Below, piece after piece: positions 40,339 through 49,840 of a DNA stretch of 64,000 nucleotides. This DNA comes from Marinomonas sp. THO17. Lineage in GTDB: Bacteria > Pseudomonadota > Gammaproteobacteria > Pseudomonadales > Marinomonadaceae. The translations under genes were made by a program, and so were the position numbers. Position 1 is the first letter of the stretch. Each line of letters starts with the position of its first letter. Location of the stretch: positions 1,878,501 to 1,942,500 of the forward strand of contig NZ_AP031575.1 in assembly GCF_040436405.1 (NCBI RefSeq). Direction: 5' to 3'. The notes beneath the pieces are model-generated. The model did not search any database. It had not been told where the DNA came from and saw nothing but the letters and a program-made list of their open reading frames with translations.

Positions 40339-40848
40339 CTATTTTAACGGCATTGGCAATCCGGCTGCAACAAAAGTTACCCGGTCGGTCAATTTCACCA
40401 AAGCTTGATTTAATAAACCTGCTTCATCGCCAAAGCGTCTGGCTAAGGCGTTCATTGGCATAATACCCATACCTACCTCACTGGACACCATGATCAAATC
40501 CCCTTTAAAGCCTTCAACTGCTTTCATTAATGACGCATGTTGCTCTGTAAAAGTGTCTTGGTTTTCCAAGCACAACAGGTTACTCAACCACAAACTAAGG
40601 CATTCAACAATGACAGCTTTATTTGTTCCACTTAATTCATTCAGCACACGAGCCAGTTCAATGGGTTCTTCAATCAGCTGCCAATCTGAAGGACGGTTGT
40701 CTTTATGCCGAGCGACTCGCTGTGCCATTTCGTCATCCAAAACCTGCGATGTGGCAACATAACAAACAGGTTTATGGTACTCAGCAACCAATTGTTGAGC
40801 GAATGCGCTTTTGCCACTGCGCACCCCACCTATGACTAAGTGTTTCAT
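40339..40848 (-). CDS. cobU: Adenosylcobinamide kinase / adenosylcobinamide-phosphate guanylyltransferase
   Basis: A 169-residue P-loop enzyme. Walker A is IGGVRSGKSAFAQQL, the guanylylation-site region is RVARHKDNRPSDWQLIEEP, and VIVECLSLWLSNLL is the Walker B-like strand. It phosphorylates adenosylcobinamide and transfers GMP, steps of nucleotide-loop assembly. Its start overlaps the end of cobD by 4 bases, so the three genes cbiB-cobD-cobU are co-transcribed. Confidence 0.94.
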   Translation of the reverse strand: MKHLVIGGVRSGKSAFAQQLVAEYHKPVCYVATSQVLDDEMAQRVARHKDNRPSDWQLIEEPIELARVLNELSGTNKAVIVECLSLWLSNLLCLENQDTFTEQHASLMKAVEGFKGDLIMVSSEVGMGIMPMNALARRFGDEAGLLNQALVKLTDRVTFVAAGLPMPLK

Positions 40849-41942
40849 GCTAACTCTCGACCTCCTGCCCCTTTTAATAAACGAACCAAGGAATTATTTA
40901 ACTCCGCTAATTCTGTCATAGCCGGCATGGCAACTCGAATCCAGCCTTCTCCTAAACGAGTGTGTACCCCGACCTGATGCAGCATGGCAAAAACTTGCTC
41001 AGCATAACACTGATCAACCAATTGCCAAGTAGTAAACAAAGGGTGCAAAACGTAATCTTGTGAGTCAAAAATGGTATTGAATTTAGGCAATACTTTTTCT
41101 ATAAAGGCCGCTTGTCGTGCCAGTAACTGCTTTCTGGCTGAACCTTGCCAAACGGTATCCTGCAATGCCAAACTCACTAGGTGCAAACTCGCCGTTGATA
41201 CAGGCCAAGGGCCGATCAAATTATTGATACTCTGCTGCCATTGCGCATGACTAAAAACAAAACCAACCCGTGCGCCTGCCAAGCCGAAAAACTTGCCGAC
41301 AGATCGCATCACAAATAAGCCCATTGGCCAGCTTTCTTGCTTAAATTTCTTCAGCACACTTTGCTCGGGCTCAACATCAACAAAAGCTTCATCCACGACC
41401 AACCAAGCACCTTGTTGTTCTGCTCGCTGAATAAGCGAATCTAGCAAAGTCTGATCCGTCCATTCTGCCGATGGATTATTAGGTTGAATCAATACAGCCA
41501 CTGCCCAAGAAGCGTTTAATAATTGACTAGTTTGCTGGTAATAGATCACCTCATAACCCCACTTTTGCCAAGCAAAAGCATGTTCTTGATAGCCAATGTG
41601 TGGCACATATACTCGCTTATTTTCGATTTTGAGAGCTTCACGCTTTAATATCGGCAAGGCTTCGATAATCTGCTGGCTACCAGAGGTGATCGCGGTTGGA
41701 TGCACACCGTAATAATGTGCCGCCGTTTCAGACAAGGCCGTTTGATCCGGCAGCGCCAGCCATAATTCCGGCTTGAGATTAGGAATTGGCCAAGGCTCAC
41801 GATTACAAGCAGAGGACAAATCCAACCAATTTTGCGCTTCGATTTGTTGTCTCTGCCAAGCTTCTATATCACCACCATGAGACAAACTTGGCGCATTCAA
41901 GTTAGTCGCCCCTAAAATAGCAGACATATCACCAATCCCCAC
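40845..41942 (-). CDS. cobD: Threonine-phosphate decarboxylase (CobD/CobC type)
   Basis: A 365-residue fold type I PLP enzyme of the HisC-like family. The PLP Lys is in MRSVGKFFGLAGARVGFVF, and LIQPNNPSAEWTDQTLLD with LVVDEAFVDVEPE supply the Asn and Asp cofactor contacts. It makes (R)-1-amino-2-propanol phosphate for cobalamin. The start overlaps the 3' end of cbiB by about 31 bases; the Met at 41927 (MSAILGATNLN) is an alternative start that reduces the overlap. Note that naming differs between Salmonella (CobD) and Pseudomonas (CobC). Confidence 0.92.
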   Translation of the reverse strand: MGIGDMSAILGATNLNAPSLSHGGDIEAWQRQQIEAQNWLDLSSACNREPWPIPNLKPELWLALPDQTALSETAAHYYGVHPTAITSGSQQIIEALPILKREALKIENKRVYVPHIGYQEHAFAWQKWGYEVIYYQQTSQLLNASWAVAVLIQPNNPSAEWTDQTLLDSLIQRAEQQGAWLVVDEAFVDVEPEQSVLKKFKQESWPMGLFVMRSVGKFFGLAGARVGFVFSHAQWQQSINNLIGPWPVSTASLHLVSLALQDTVWQGSARKQLLARQAAFIEKVLPKFNTIFDSQDYVLHPLFTTWQLVDQCYAEQVFAMLHQVGVHTRLGEGWIRVAMPAMTELAELNNSLVRLLKGAGGRELA

Positions 41943-42883
41943 AAATAAAGGCTTCTGTCCACCAGCTCGACAGCTTTTGCAATATCTTCAGACTGAGGGG
42001 ATCGACCTTCTCCCAAAATCGGTCTTTCTTGTACTTGACCGAAATAAGGTGCTTTGCCGCCAAGCGCTATACCAAGCGCCCCTGCACCTGCAGCCATCAC
42101 AGGTCCTGCATTAGGGCTTTTCCAACTGGCTGAGGGTCGTCTTGCACTGCGCAATGCCGCTGACCACTCACCGCAAGCCCCATAGGTGTAAACCACCAAA
42201 CGCGCTGGCAAATAATTCAATACATCGTCAGCTCGTGCGGCGAACCAACCATAATGTTGGAAGGTTTCATTCTTATAGCCCCACATAGCGTCCAAGGTAT
42301 TCGCTAAACGATACACAAATAGCCCAGGCACACCTGCCACAATGAACCAGAAAATGGGAGCAAAAATGGCATCGTTACCATTCTCTAAAACCGATTCTAT
42401 ACTAGCTTTGGCTACCTCATCGGCGGACAAATTTTGTGTATCTCGACTGACAATATGCCCAACCGCTTCGCGTGCCTGTTGCAGAGCCCTGTCATCTTCG
42501 ATGGGGTTTGATTTTTTTCGTCTCATTAAAGGCTCAGACACAACTTGAGCGTGCTCTCTTAGACTTTGCCAACCAATGGCAAAATACACCAGCACCACCG
42601 ACAAGGTATTGTCTAGCCAAGCAGGTAACACGGCATACAAAGCCCACAGCAAGACCAACCAAGGCATAATTGCCAGACACCAAGCCAAAGCACCAGCGCG
42701 ATTTTGTTTTACAGGTTGAGAAGTAAGGGGCACAACCGTATAGGTGCGTACCAGATCCACCCAACGGCCAAACCAGATCAATGGGTGCCAAGTTTTTGGC
42801 TCTCCCAATAATCGATCCAACAACAAAGCAGTGATCAAAATCAGCGCATTAGTCGATATAAAGTCAAATATTGAAGTCATCAT
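41912..42883 (-). CDS. cbiB: Adenosylcobinamide-phosphate synthase CbiB
   Basis: A 323-residue inner-membrane protein. It begins after a hydrophobic span with LLGEPKTWHPLIWFGRWVDL (the R/L-L-G-x-P-x-x-x-H-P-V/L motif of CbiB), and contains ALQQAREAVGHIVSRDTQNL, the conserved ENxxDAIxAPIFW segment ENGNDAIFAPIFW, and NTLDAMWGYKNETFQHYG. It attaches the aminopropanol arm to adenosylcobyric acid. First gene of the minus-strand cobalamin unit; cobQ is divergent 77 bases away, so both units share one promoter region. Confidence 0.94.
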   Translation of the reverse strand: MMTSIFDFISTNALILITALLLDRLLGEPKTWHPLIWFGRWVDLVRTYTVVPLTSQPVKQNRAGALAWCLAIMPWLVLLWALYAVLPAWLDNTLSVVLVYFAIGWQSLREHAQVVSEPLMRRKKSNPIEDDRALQQAREAVGHIVSRDTQNLSADEVAKASIESVLENGNDAIFAPIFWFIVAGVPGLFVYRLANTLDAMWGYKNETFQHYGWFAARADDVLNYLPARLVVYTYGACGEWSAALRSARRPSASWKSPNAGPVMAAGAGALGIALGGKAPYFGQVQERPILGEGRSPQSEDIAKAVELVDRSLYLWGLVICLLF

Positions 42884-42960
42884 GAATATTGATCGTTTTT
42901 CAGTAATCCAAACATTAGGTAGAATTCTAACATCGAATTGATTTAAAACGTGATGACTTG

Positions 42961-44439
42961 ATGTCCGCTTTTCATTTAATGGTCCAAGGGACCACTTCAG
43001 ATGCCGGAAAAAGCACCTTGGTAACAGCGTTATGCCGCTTGTTGGTGAGACGTGGTATCTCCGTCGCCCCTTTTAAACCACAGAATATGGCTCTAAACAG
43101 CGCAGTAACCGAGCAAGGTGATGAGATAGGTCGAGCCCAAGCTGTGCAGGCTCAAGCCGCTAATTTAGCGGCGCACGTTGATATGAACCCTATTTTGCTC
43201 AAACCCAATACGGATACTGGTGCGCAAGTCATCATTCAAGGCAAAGCGGTTGGTAATATGAACGCGGTGGGTTATCACCAATACAAAACCATTGCTAAAC
43301 AAGCAGCTTTGGATTCCTATTATCGTCTTGCTGAGCAACATCAAGCATTATTAATTGAGGGCGCGGGTAGCCCTGCTGAAATCAATCTACGGGCCCGTGA
43401 TATTGCCAACATGGGGTTTGCCGAAAGTGTAGATTGCCCTGTAATCATTATTGCTGACATAGACAAAGGCGGTGTATTTGCCCACCTTGTTGGAACATTA
43501 GAGCTGCTTAGCCAAAGTGAGCAAAACAGAGTAATTGGCTTTGTTATTAACCGTTTTCGCGGGGATATTAGCTTATTAAAGTCTGGATTAGACTGGTTAG
43601 AAGAACGAACCGGGAAGCCCGTACTAGGTGTTTTACCTTACTTAACAGGTTTTCATTTGGAATCGGAAGATGCCGTCGCCAAGAGTCCATTGAAAGATCA
43701 GAATACAGCGAAACTGCATGTGGTCATTCCTGTGATGCCGCGCACCAGCAATCACACAGATTGGGACGCACTTCGCTTACACCCTGAAGTACAAGTAACC
43801 CTGGTGGGTGCCAATAAGAGCATACCGCCAGCCGATCTAGTCATTTTACCTGGCAGTAAAAGCGTACAAACAGATCTCGCTTTTCTACGCCAACAAGGGT
43901 GGGAAGTGTATCTCAACAAACACCTGCGATACGGTGGCAAAGTCATCGGCATTTGTGGAGGATTTCAAATGCTGGGCGAACGCCTGAGTGACCCACTAGG
44001 ATTGGAAAATAAAACCCCTGGTACAGATGCCAAAGGTTTTGGTTTTATTCCCATGACCACCGTCTTGTCTGCAGAAAAACAGCTTAAGCAAAGACATGGC
44101 ATGCTCATCAAAGAAGACGTAATCATTACCGGTTACGAAATTCACTGCGGTGTCTCAGAATTCCATTCAGGTCACCAAGCTTTGGTTAGATTGGAAAATG
44201 GCGAACTGGAAGGCTACTGTTCTGAAGACAACCAAATCATTGGCACCTATTTGCACGGTTTGTTTGACCACCCTAATGCCTTAAACGCCCTACTTAATTG
44301 GGCGGGACATCAACAAAGCGAAGCGTTTAATTACACAGCTTATCGTGAAAGTGAAATTGAACGGCTTGCCGACAGCGTTGAGCAACACATGGATATAGAT
44401 GAGCTTATTGAGACCTGTTGTGGGTTTAACCGTATCTAG
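42961..44439 (+). CDS. cobQ: Cobyric acid synthase CobQ
   Basis: A 492-residue amidotransferase. The N-terminal ATPase domain begins [20 protein letters not shown], followed by [14 protein letters not shown]. The C-terminal class I glutamine amidotransferase-like domain has Cys in [13 protein letters not shown] and His in [11 protein letters not shown]. It amidates adenosylcobyrinic acid a,c-diamide at four carboxylates. I chose the ATG at 42961, since the codon before it (TTG) gives no advantage. No cobalamin riboswitch was recognised in the 77-base divergent region. Confidence 0.95.
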   Translation: MSAFHLMVQGTTSDAGKSTLVTALCRLLVRRGISVAPFKPQNMALNSAVTEQGDEIGRAQAVQAQAANLAAHVDMNPILLKPNTDTGAQVIIQGKAVGNMNAVGYHQYKTIAKQAALDSYYRLAEQHQALLIEGAGSPAEINLRARDIANMGFAESVDCPVIIIADIDKGGVFAHLVGTLELLSQSEQNRVIGFVINRFRGDISLLKSGLDWLEERTGKPVLGVLPYLTGFHLESEDAVAKSPLKDQNTAKLHVVIPVMPRTSNHTDWDALRLHPEVQVTLVGANKSIPPADLVILPGSKSVQTDLAFLRQQGWEVYLNKHLRYGGKVIGICGGFQMLGERLSDPLGLENKTPGTDAKGFGFIPMTTVLSAEKQLKQRHGMLIKEDVIITGYEIHCGVSEFHSGHQALVRLENGELEGYCSEDNQIIGTYLHGLFDHPNALNALLNWAGHQQSEAFNYTAYRESEIERLADSVEQHMDIDELIETCCGFNRI

Positions 44440-44460
44440 TATAAACCAATGTAATTCTCT

Positions 44461-44540
44461 CTAATTGCCCCTTTCCAAGAGGGAACGTCTAGTAATTTTT
44501 TCCCTCCCCTTACAAGGAGAGAACTAAGGTGGGATGTATA
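44461..44540. repeat. REP-like intergenic repeat remnant
   Basis: The convergent gap between cobQ and galE contains CCTTTCCAAGAGGGAAC and then CCCTCCCCTTACAAGGAGAG followed by AACTAAGGTGGGATG. Strings of this CCCTCxCCTTxxAAGGxGAG...AAGGTGGGxTG kind are common as dispersed intergenic repeats in gammaproteobacteria. Only this copy was noticed in the window. The CTCCCCTT/AAGGAGAG dyad may double as a terminator. Confidence 0.45.
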
Positions 44541-44542
44541 AA

Positions 44543-45568
44543 TTACCCTTCACTAAATCCATTAGGATTTTCACTTTGCCACTTCCATGCGTCGCGACAC
44601 ATGTCATCTAAATTCATACTTACTTGCCATTCTAATTTGGCTTTTGCTTTACTTGCATCAGCATAGAATTCTGCAATATCACCAGCTCGCCTTGATTCAA
44701 TCCCATAAGAAATCGGCTGTCCACACGCTTTTTCAAACGCTGCGATCACCTCTAATACGCTGTACCCTTTACCAGCACCAAGATTGTACGCTTCAATGCT
44801 AGTTTTAGTCTGTTTAGCAAGCCGCTCTAGGGCTTTAATATGACCAAGCGCCAAATCCACCACATGAATGTAATCCCTCACGCCAGTGCCATCATGAGTT
44901 GGATAATCACCGCCAAACACACTTAGTTTGTCACGTTTACCTACAGCCACTTGCGCGATATAAGGCATCAAATTATTAGGAACACCATTAGGATCTTCAC
45001 CAATCAACCCACTAGGATGAGCACCTACCGGATTAAAGTAGCGCAGTAATGCAACATTCCAACGAGAGTCTGCGACAAAAGCGTCTTGCAGAAATTGCTC
45101 GATCATGACCTTAGTACGCCCATATGGACTGGTAGAGCTCAGTGGAAAATGCTCAACATAGGGAATAGGATTGTTCTCACCATATACGGTTGCTGATGAG
45201 CTAAAGACCAAATTGAAAACCTGATGCTTAGCCATTACATCCAGCAAAAGTAAGGTGCTGGTGAGATTATTATGATAGTAAGTTAAGGGTATTTGAGTTG
45301 ACTCACCAACTGCCTTGAGACCAGCAAAATGAATAACGGCTTCAATGTCATGCTTAGTGAAAATCGCATCAATGGCAACCTTATCGAGCAAATCAGCCTG
45401 ATAAAAGATCACGGATTGCTGTGTGATGGTCTCAATTCGATTTAGCACCTCAGCATTAGAATTACATAGGTTATCAATCACAATGACCTGATATCCTTGC
45501 TCTAACAACTCAACACAAGTATGGCTACCGATAAATCCTGTGCCGCCCGTTACTAAGATTTGTTTCAT
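44543..45568 (-). CDS. galE: UDP-glucose 4-epimerase
   Basis: A 341-residue extended SDR. NAD loop TGGTGFIGSHTCVELL, catalytic Ser/Tyr/Lys in SSSATVYG and SPYGRTKVMIEQ, and NLGAGKGYSVLEV near the C-terminus are those of GalE. It interconverts UDP-glucose and UDP-galactose (or GlcNAc/GalNAc) for surface glycans. I chose the Met at 45568 because AGGA lies 6 bases before it; the Met two codons earlier sits on that ribosome site. It is close to, but not in, the polysaccharide operon at 54450-64000. Confidence 0.94.
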   Translation of the reverse strand: MKQILVTGGTGFIGSHTCVELLEQGYQVIVIDNLCNSNAEVLNRIETITQQSVIFYQADLLDKVAIDAIFTKHDIEAVIHFAGLKAVGESTQIPLTYYHNNLTSTLLLLDVMAKHQVFNLVFSSSATVYGENNPIPYVEHFPLSSTSPYGRTKVMIEQFLQDAFVADSRWNVALLRYFNPVGAHPSGLIGEDPNGVPNNLMPYIAQVAVGKRDKLSVFGGDYPTHDGTGVRDYIHVVDLALGHIKALERLAKQTKTSIEAYNLGAGKGYSVLEVIAAFEKACGQPISYGIESRRAGDIAEFYADASKAKAKLEWQVSMNLDDMCRDAWKWQSENPNGFSEG

Positions 45569-45620
45569 ATTCATTCCTATACTAAACCCTAAGATTATGT
45601 ATATCTAAATCAATAGAAAA

Positions 45621-47006
45621 TCAGGCCACCTCACGCGGCGAGGCAATACGCTTTCCTTGGTAGCGTTTTAATACCACTCGAAAACGCAAAATTAAAATGC
45701 ACGCCAATAAAGTCAGTCCAGCACCTAAGCCCAAATAAAAACCACGTAAAGACAGAGTTTCAGACCAAGGACTATAATGTGATAACCAAAAGCCTAGCGG
45801 AATACTTAAGCCAAATAAGGATACACCAAAGGCAATCATAGAAGACCGCGTATCTCTAAAACCTCGCAAAGCCCCTGTGAATATTGTTTGCAGCATATCT
45901 GGGAATTGATAGAAAGAAGAAATTAACAAAATACTTGCGGCCAGCGCCACTACTTCTTCATCACGGCTGTAAAGATAGGGGATTTGCTGATGAAATACCT
46001 GTGTCGATATAAAACAAACACAAACATAGACCAAACCCAAGATCACAACCACACGCAGGCGTTTCATCACCCCTTCAACACCTTCTTTTGACATGGCTTT
46101 TGCAACAATAATGGCCGTTACCGCACTCATGGCCATCAAAGGTGTGAACAAAATCGAGGTATAAGACAGCACGATTTGACCGCCACCCAAGGCTAAATCA
46201 CCAAAGGAAGAAATTAGCCAAGTCATTGAAGAAAAAAGGCCTACCTCAAACGCAAAAGCAAAACCTGCTGGCATGCCCACATTAAGTAGAATGCCAAATT
46301 GACGTGTATAACGCCAAACAACATGGGTAAACAAAGGCGACTTAGTAATAAAGCGGTCATACAAGAAAAAGACTAACACGGCTATATAAAGCGACAAACA
46401 AGAAGCAATGGCCGCACCTTTCGCACCAAGTTCTGGAAAACCAAATTGCCCAAAAATTAACACGTAATTGAATACAATGTTCAGCAATAAACCAATACTA
46501 GCAACAAACAGCGGTAAACTAGGACGCCCAGCGGCTTCAAATAAATTTTTGTACGCTGTCATCAAGGCCAACATAGGTAATGCTGGTGCAAATAGGTACA
46601 AATAGGCCACTGACACATCACGAGTTTCTGGTTCAGTCGCCATGGCTTCAGCAAACTGAGGTAAAACAATAATGGTAATAAGAACAGCCACCAAACCCAA
46701 AGAGACAGACAAACCTAGGGCTTGAGACATATATAGATTGACCAGCTTGGGCTGTCGACCATGCAAATGACGAGTAACCAATGGCGTAATACCAAAGGTA
46801 ACACCAATCAAAAAACAGCCAATTGGCATCCATAAACTGGACGCTAATCCCACCGCAGCCAAATGCAAAGCGTCATAGTGCCCTAACATCACAGTATCCA
46901 CCACACTAATCGACAACTCCAAGGTCATGGTCAAAATCATGGGAAACAGCAAATGCAGAACTTCTTTTAATACCACAAAACGCTTAGACACAGGCAACCA
47001 ATCCAT
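45621..47006 (-). CDS. MATE-family multidrug/metabolite efflux protein
   Basis: A 461-residue inner-membrane protein with about twelve spans. The first half shows FPMILTMTLELSISVVDTVM followed by LGHYDALHLAAVGLASSLWM, the NorM-type start of MATE proteins, and a repeat of this pattern appears in the second half. It is sodium- or proton-driven; substrate unknown. Located 46 bases upstream of galE on the same strand, possibly co-transcribed by chance of order only. Confidence 0.88.
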   Translation of the reverse strand: MDWLPVSKRFVVLKEVLHLLFPMILTMTLELSISVVDTVMLGHYDALHLAAVGLASSLWMPIGCFLIGVTFGITPLVTRHLHGRQPKLVNLYMSQALGLSVSLGLVAVLITIIVLPQFAEAMATEPETRDVSVAYLYLFAPALPMLALMTAYKNLFEAAGRPSLPLFVASIGLLLNIVFNYVLIFGQFGFPELGAKGAAIASCLSLYIAVLVFFLYDRFITKSPLFTHVVWRYTRQFGILLNVGMPAGFAFAFEVGLFSSMTWLISSFGDLALGGGQIVLSYTSILFTPLMAMSAVTAIIVAKAMSKEGVEGVMKRLRVVVILGLVYVCVCFISTQVFHQQIPYLYSRDEEVVALAASILLISSFYQFPDMLQTIFTGALRGFRDTRSSMIAFGVSLFGLSIPLGFWLSHYSPWSETLSLRGFYLGLGAGLTLLACILILRFRVVLKRYQGKRIASPREVA

Positions 47007-47250
47007 ACAGCCAAAATAAAGCCGCTAATCTAACACCCTAGAAGAAACAATGCATCATTGCAGAGGCATCCAATGTAAAATCTCCTCTTAAAATCGTGGG
47101 CAGGATAAGTGAAGCAACATCCAACGTTAAAAGACAAAAAATACAATCCGAAAATAAAAAAGCCTCTTAAAAACCACGAGAATGTTGAACTCCTCACCAA
47201 TAACCGACAAAATACCGCCTCTTTTTCATCTTGTCTGGGACTACGTATTC

Positions 47251-48189
47251 ATGGCAATACTATCTACTCTTGGCCCATTACTATCTACTCTTGGCCCATT
47301 ACTCATTGCCTTACTGATTGGTTACTGGCTTGATCTAAAACTTTTCAACGCAAAAAGAGTTTCAAAGTGGTTAGAGCAGCTGGTTTATCTCATTCTAGCA
47401 CTCATCGGTTTTAGTCTAGGTTCGCTCGATAATCTGGTTGAAAAACTTATGATTGCGGGTTACCAAGCCATCATCATGATGCTCTTGGTTAGCGTTTTCA
47501 GCCTAGCTGGTCTCTACTTATCAGGTCGTTATTTCAACAACGAAATCGAGCAAAATACAGAACAACAAGCGCAAGCTAGTTTAAAACAAGCCCTATTGGA
47601 TGCATTAAAAACCATCAGCTGGGTCTTGGCTGGGGTTATTATGGGCGTGATAGGCAAAAACTGGGCACTGGATATAGAAGAATACGTTACCGGGTTATTA
47701 TATTTTCTCCTTTTCTTAATTGGCTGCCAACTTAGACAAGGTAACTATCGACTAAGAAAGATCTTTCTGAATAAACAAGGTGTCATCATCGCTCTGACCA
47801 CCATAATAACCACTCTGTTGGCAGGCTGGTTTGGTAGCATGATCTTAGGTCTGGCGTGGTATCAGGGTCTAGCCGTGGTATCTGGTTTCGGCTGGTATAG
47901 CTTATCTGGCATCCTAATCACAGGATTGGGGGATCCCGTACTTGGCACCACTGCTTTCTTGATGGATTTAGGAAGAGAAATCATCGCATTGATGTTTATC
48001 CCTATTTTAGCTCGCATTAATAGCCACTTGTCCGTTGGCTACTGTGGCGCCACCGCAATGGATTTTACCCTACCTATTCTTGGTAAATTCCACGGTGCTC
48101 AAATCATTCCAGTGTGTATTGCCAGCGGTTTTATTATGAGTATATTGGCGCCCATTTTGATTCCCTTGTTTTTAAATATAAATTATTAA
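47251..48189 (+). CDS. lysO: Lysine exporter LysO family protein
   Basis: A 312-residue protein of the former DUF340 family with about eight spans. The C-terminal half carries VVSGFGWYSLSGILITGLGD and FLMDLGREIIALMFIPIL, the conserved LysO motifs with the acidic residues needed for export. In E. coli LysO exports lysine and thialysine. I chose the Met at 47251, which aligns with the E. coli start; an upstream in-frame Met at 47182 would add 23 polar residues. A 21-base tandem duplication (47260-47301) repeats the seven residues LSTLGPL in the first span. Confidence 0.85.
   Translation: MAILSTLGPLLSTLGPLLIALLIGYWLDLKLFNAKRVSKWLEQLVYLILALIGFSLGSLDNLVEKLMIAGYQAIIMMLLVSVFSLAGLYLSGRYFNNEIEQNTEQQAQASLKQALLDALKTISWVLAGVIMGVIGKNWALDIEEYVTGLLYFLLFLIGCQLRQGNYRLRKIFLNKQGVIIALTTIITTLLAGWFGSMILGLAWYQGLAVVSGFGWYSLSGILITGLGDPVLGTTAFLMDLGREIIALMFIPILARINSHLSVGYCGATAMDFTLPILGKFHGAQIIPVCIASGFIMSILAPILIPLFLNINY
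47260..47301. repeat. In-frame 21-base tandem duplication inside lysO
   Basis: CTATCTACTCTTGGCCCATT followed by A occurs twice in direct succession (47260-47280 and 47281-47301) with no mismatch. It keeps the frame and duplicates seven residues of the first membrane segment. Perfect identity suggests a recent slippage event. Confidence 0.95.
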
Positions 48190-48255
48190 ATAAAATATTC
48201 TGAATTATATTATTCATCTGTATAATATAATAAAATACAGTTAAGGAATGTATTT

Positions 48256-49395
48256 ATGAGAACATTAGTGGTGGTAAGAACATTAAAAACGGGGGGGATG
48301 GAGCGAGTTGCGGTCAATCTAGCCGATGCCTTTTCAGAGCAAGGTCATGAAAGTCATCTTATGTATTTTAAGAAACGCTCTAATCCTATAAGTCCTAAAA
48401 ATCGAAATGTAATAGTTCACCATTATGGCATAAACACTATCAGTTTTTTTAAACCAACAACCTTTTTTTTTACTCTAGTAGCAAAAATATTAAATCTATT
48501 TATCCGTAAATCATATTTTTTATTCTTTGGTTGGCATGGAGGCAAGCTACTTCAAAAAAAAGTATCACAACTTGAAAAAAATCATGGAAAATTTGATAAA
48601 ATTATTTTTAGAGGTGAAGGCACTTATGAGATTATATGGTCTTTCAAGCATGATAAAGCAGTTTATGTATTAGAAAATATTGTTAAATCAAACACAAATA
48701 ATTTTTTTATAAATACACAACGCAATAAAAAATTATTTCATCATAAAAATCTAGTAGCTGTTTCAACAGGTGTAAAAAATAGTGCCGATACATTTTTTTT
48801 AGAGAACAATATCACTCCAAAAAGTCTAAACGTTATTACAAACCCATGCCCAGTTGAACAAATTAGAGTATTAGCCGAAAAAGAAAGACCTAAAAGAGCT
48901 CCAACTGGCTCTTATATCGTCAATGTTGCTAGACTTGTTCCACAAAAAAATCACCACTTACTTATACAAGCTTACTCTAAAAGCAGTAAAAAACTTCCCC
49001 TCGTTATAGTTGGAGCTGGTAAACTTGAGTCAGAACTCAAACTATTAGCAATAAAATTAGGAGTTGAAGAAAATATTTACTTTGTCGGAAATCAGTCTAA
49101 CCCTTATGTATGGATGAAACATGCAGAATTATTCGTGCTGAGTTCAAGCTTTGAAGGCTTGGGTATTGTACTTTTTGAAGCCCTTACTTGTGGTACTCCA
49201 ATCATTTCAGTTGACTGTCCCGGTGGTGTTAGAGATATCTTAAAGGGAGAATTAGAAGCTTACCTCTGTCCCGCAGATCCTATAGAGCTTGCGAACAAAA
49301 TCGACCACGTCCTTGAAAAAGGTGGTTATTCAATAAAAGAAGAATGGCTAGAAGATTTCAAGCCTGAAAATATCGTTTCAGCTTACTTAAAATGA
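48256..49395 (+). CDS. GT4-family glycosyltransferase
   Basis: A 379-residue GT-B transferase. The N-terminal nucleotide-fold start is MRTLVVVRTLKTGGMERVAV and the C-terminal donor domain has YIVNVARLVPQKNHHLLIQA and the E-x7-E motif SSSFEGLGIVLFEALTCGTP. It likely adds a hexose to a core or O-antigen lipid-linked glycan at the cytosolic membrane face. Base composition is much more AT-rich than lysO and fkbp on either side, which suggests acquisition by transfer. AAGGAA lies 7 bases before the start. Confidence 0.87.
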   Translation: MRTLVVVRTLKTGGMERVAVNLADAFSEQGHESHLMYFKKRSNPISPKNRNVIVHHYGINTISFFKPTTFFFTLVAKILNLFIRKSYFLFFGWHGGKLLQKKVSQLEKNHGKFDKIIFRGEGTYEIIWSFKHDKAVYVLENIVKSNTNNFFINTQRNKKLFHHKNLVAVSTGVKNSADTFFLENNITPKSLNVITNPCPVEQIRVLAEKERPKRAPTGSYIVNVARLVPQKNHHLLIQAYSKSSKKLPLVIVGAGKLESELKLLAIKLGVEENIYFVGNQSNPYVWMKHAELFVLSSSFEGLGIVLFEALTCGTPIISVDCPGGVRDILKGELEAYLCPADPIELANKIDHVLEKGGYSIKEEWLEDFKPENIVSAYLK

Positions 49396-49840
49396 TAATC
49401 CCATACATTGGACCAAATAAAAGTAAGCTTTACGTCAAGAAAGAATTACAAGAAAACACGCTTTTGCAAACAGTGTCATGCTTTTGTAAAAGCGGTTGTT
49501 TCAAGCTATACACTCACATTAATCTCACTTTACGTCTTGTGCTTTGTAGAATCATTCTCTTAATAAAAGAGAGATCTTTTGGAACTCAAACAAAGTGTGC
49601 AGGTGAAGGGGTCGCTTTGGTATAGTGAGACACATAAGATTGGCATAACCTAACTAGGTTATGTTAGAACACTTATGTTATAAAAGAGCGATGGATCTGA
49701 TTTTACAAAGCACAAGACCAATCATGTTCTTTGTCGTAACCTTGTAAAACTGCTGACACATAAATAGTAACAGAATCAAACTCCGTCGAAAGCCAATCCA
49801 CTCATGTGGTAATAAATTTAACAATGGAACACTTTTTATT
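49396..49840. other. Gene-free 445-base gap with inverted repeats
   Basis: No convincing gene is seen. A 15-base perfect inverted pair, GTCTTGTGCTTTGTA at 49534-49548 and TACAAAGCACAAGAC at 49704-49718, bounds a 185-base segment. Inside it a perfect palindrome CATAACCTA-AC-TAGGTTATG lies at 49644-49663, and CTCTTAATAAAAGAG at 49557-49571. The segment could be a decayed miniature inverted-repeat element. A 77-codon frame crossing it (49392-49625) has no protein-like features. Confidence 0.5.

Noticed and set aside
42884..42960. Cobalamin riboswitch between cbiB and cobQ
   Set aside because: The 77-base divergent gap is too short for the element and lacks the conserved B12-box.
49392..49625. 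77-residue protein after the GT4 gene
   Set aside because: No ribosome site, no family likeness, and it runs through inverted repeats; best explained as a chance open frame.
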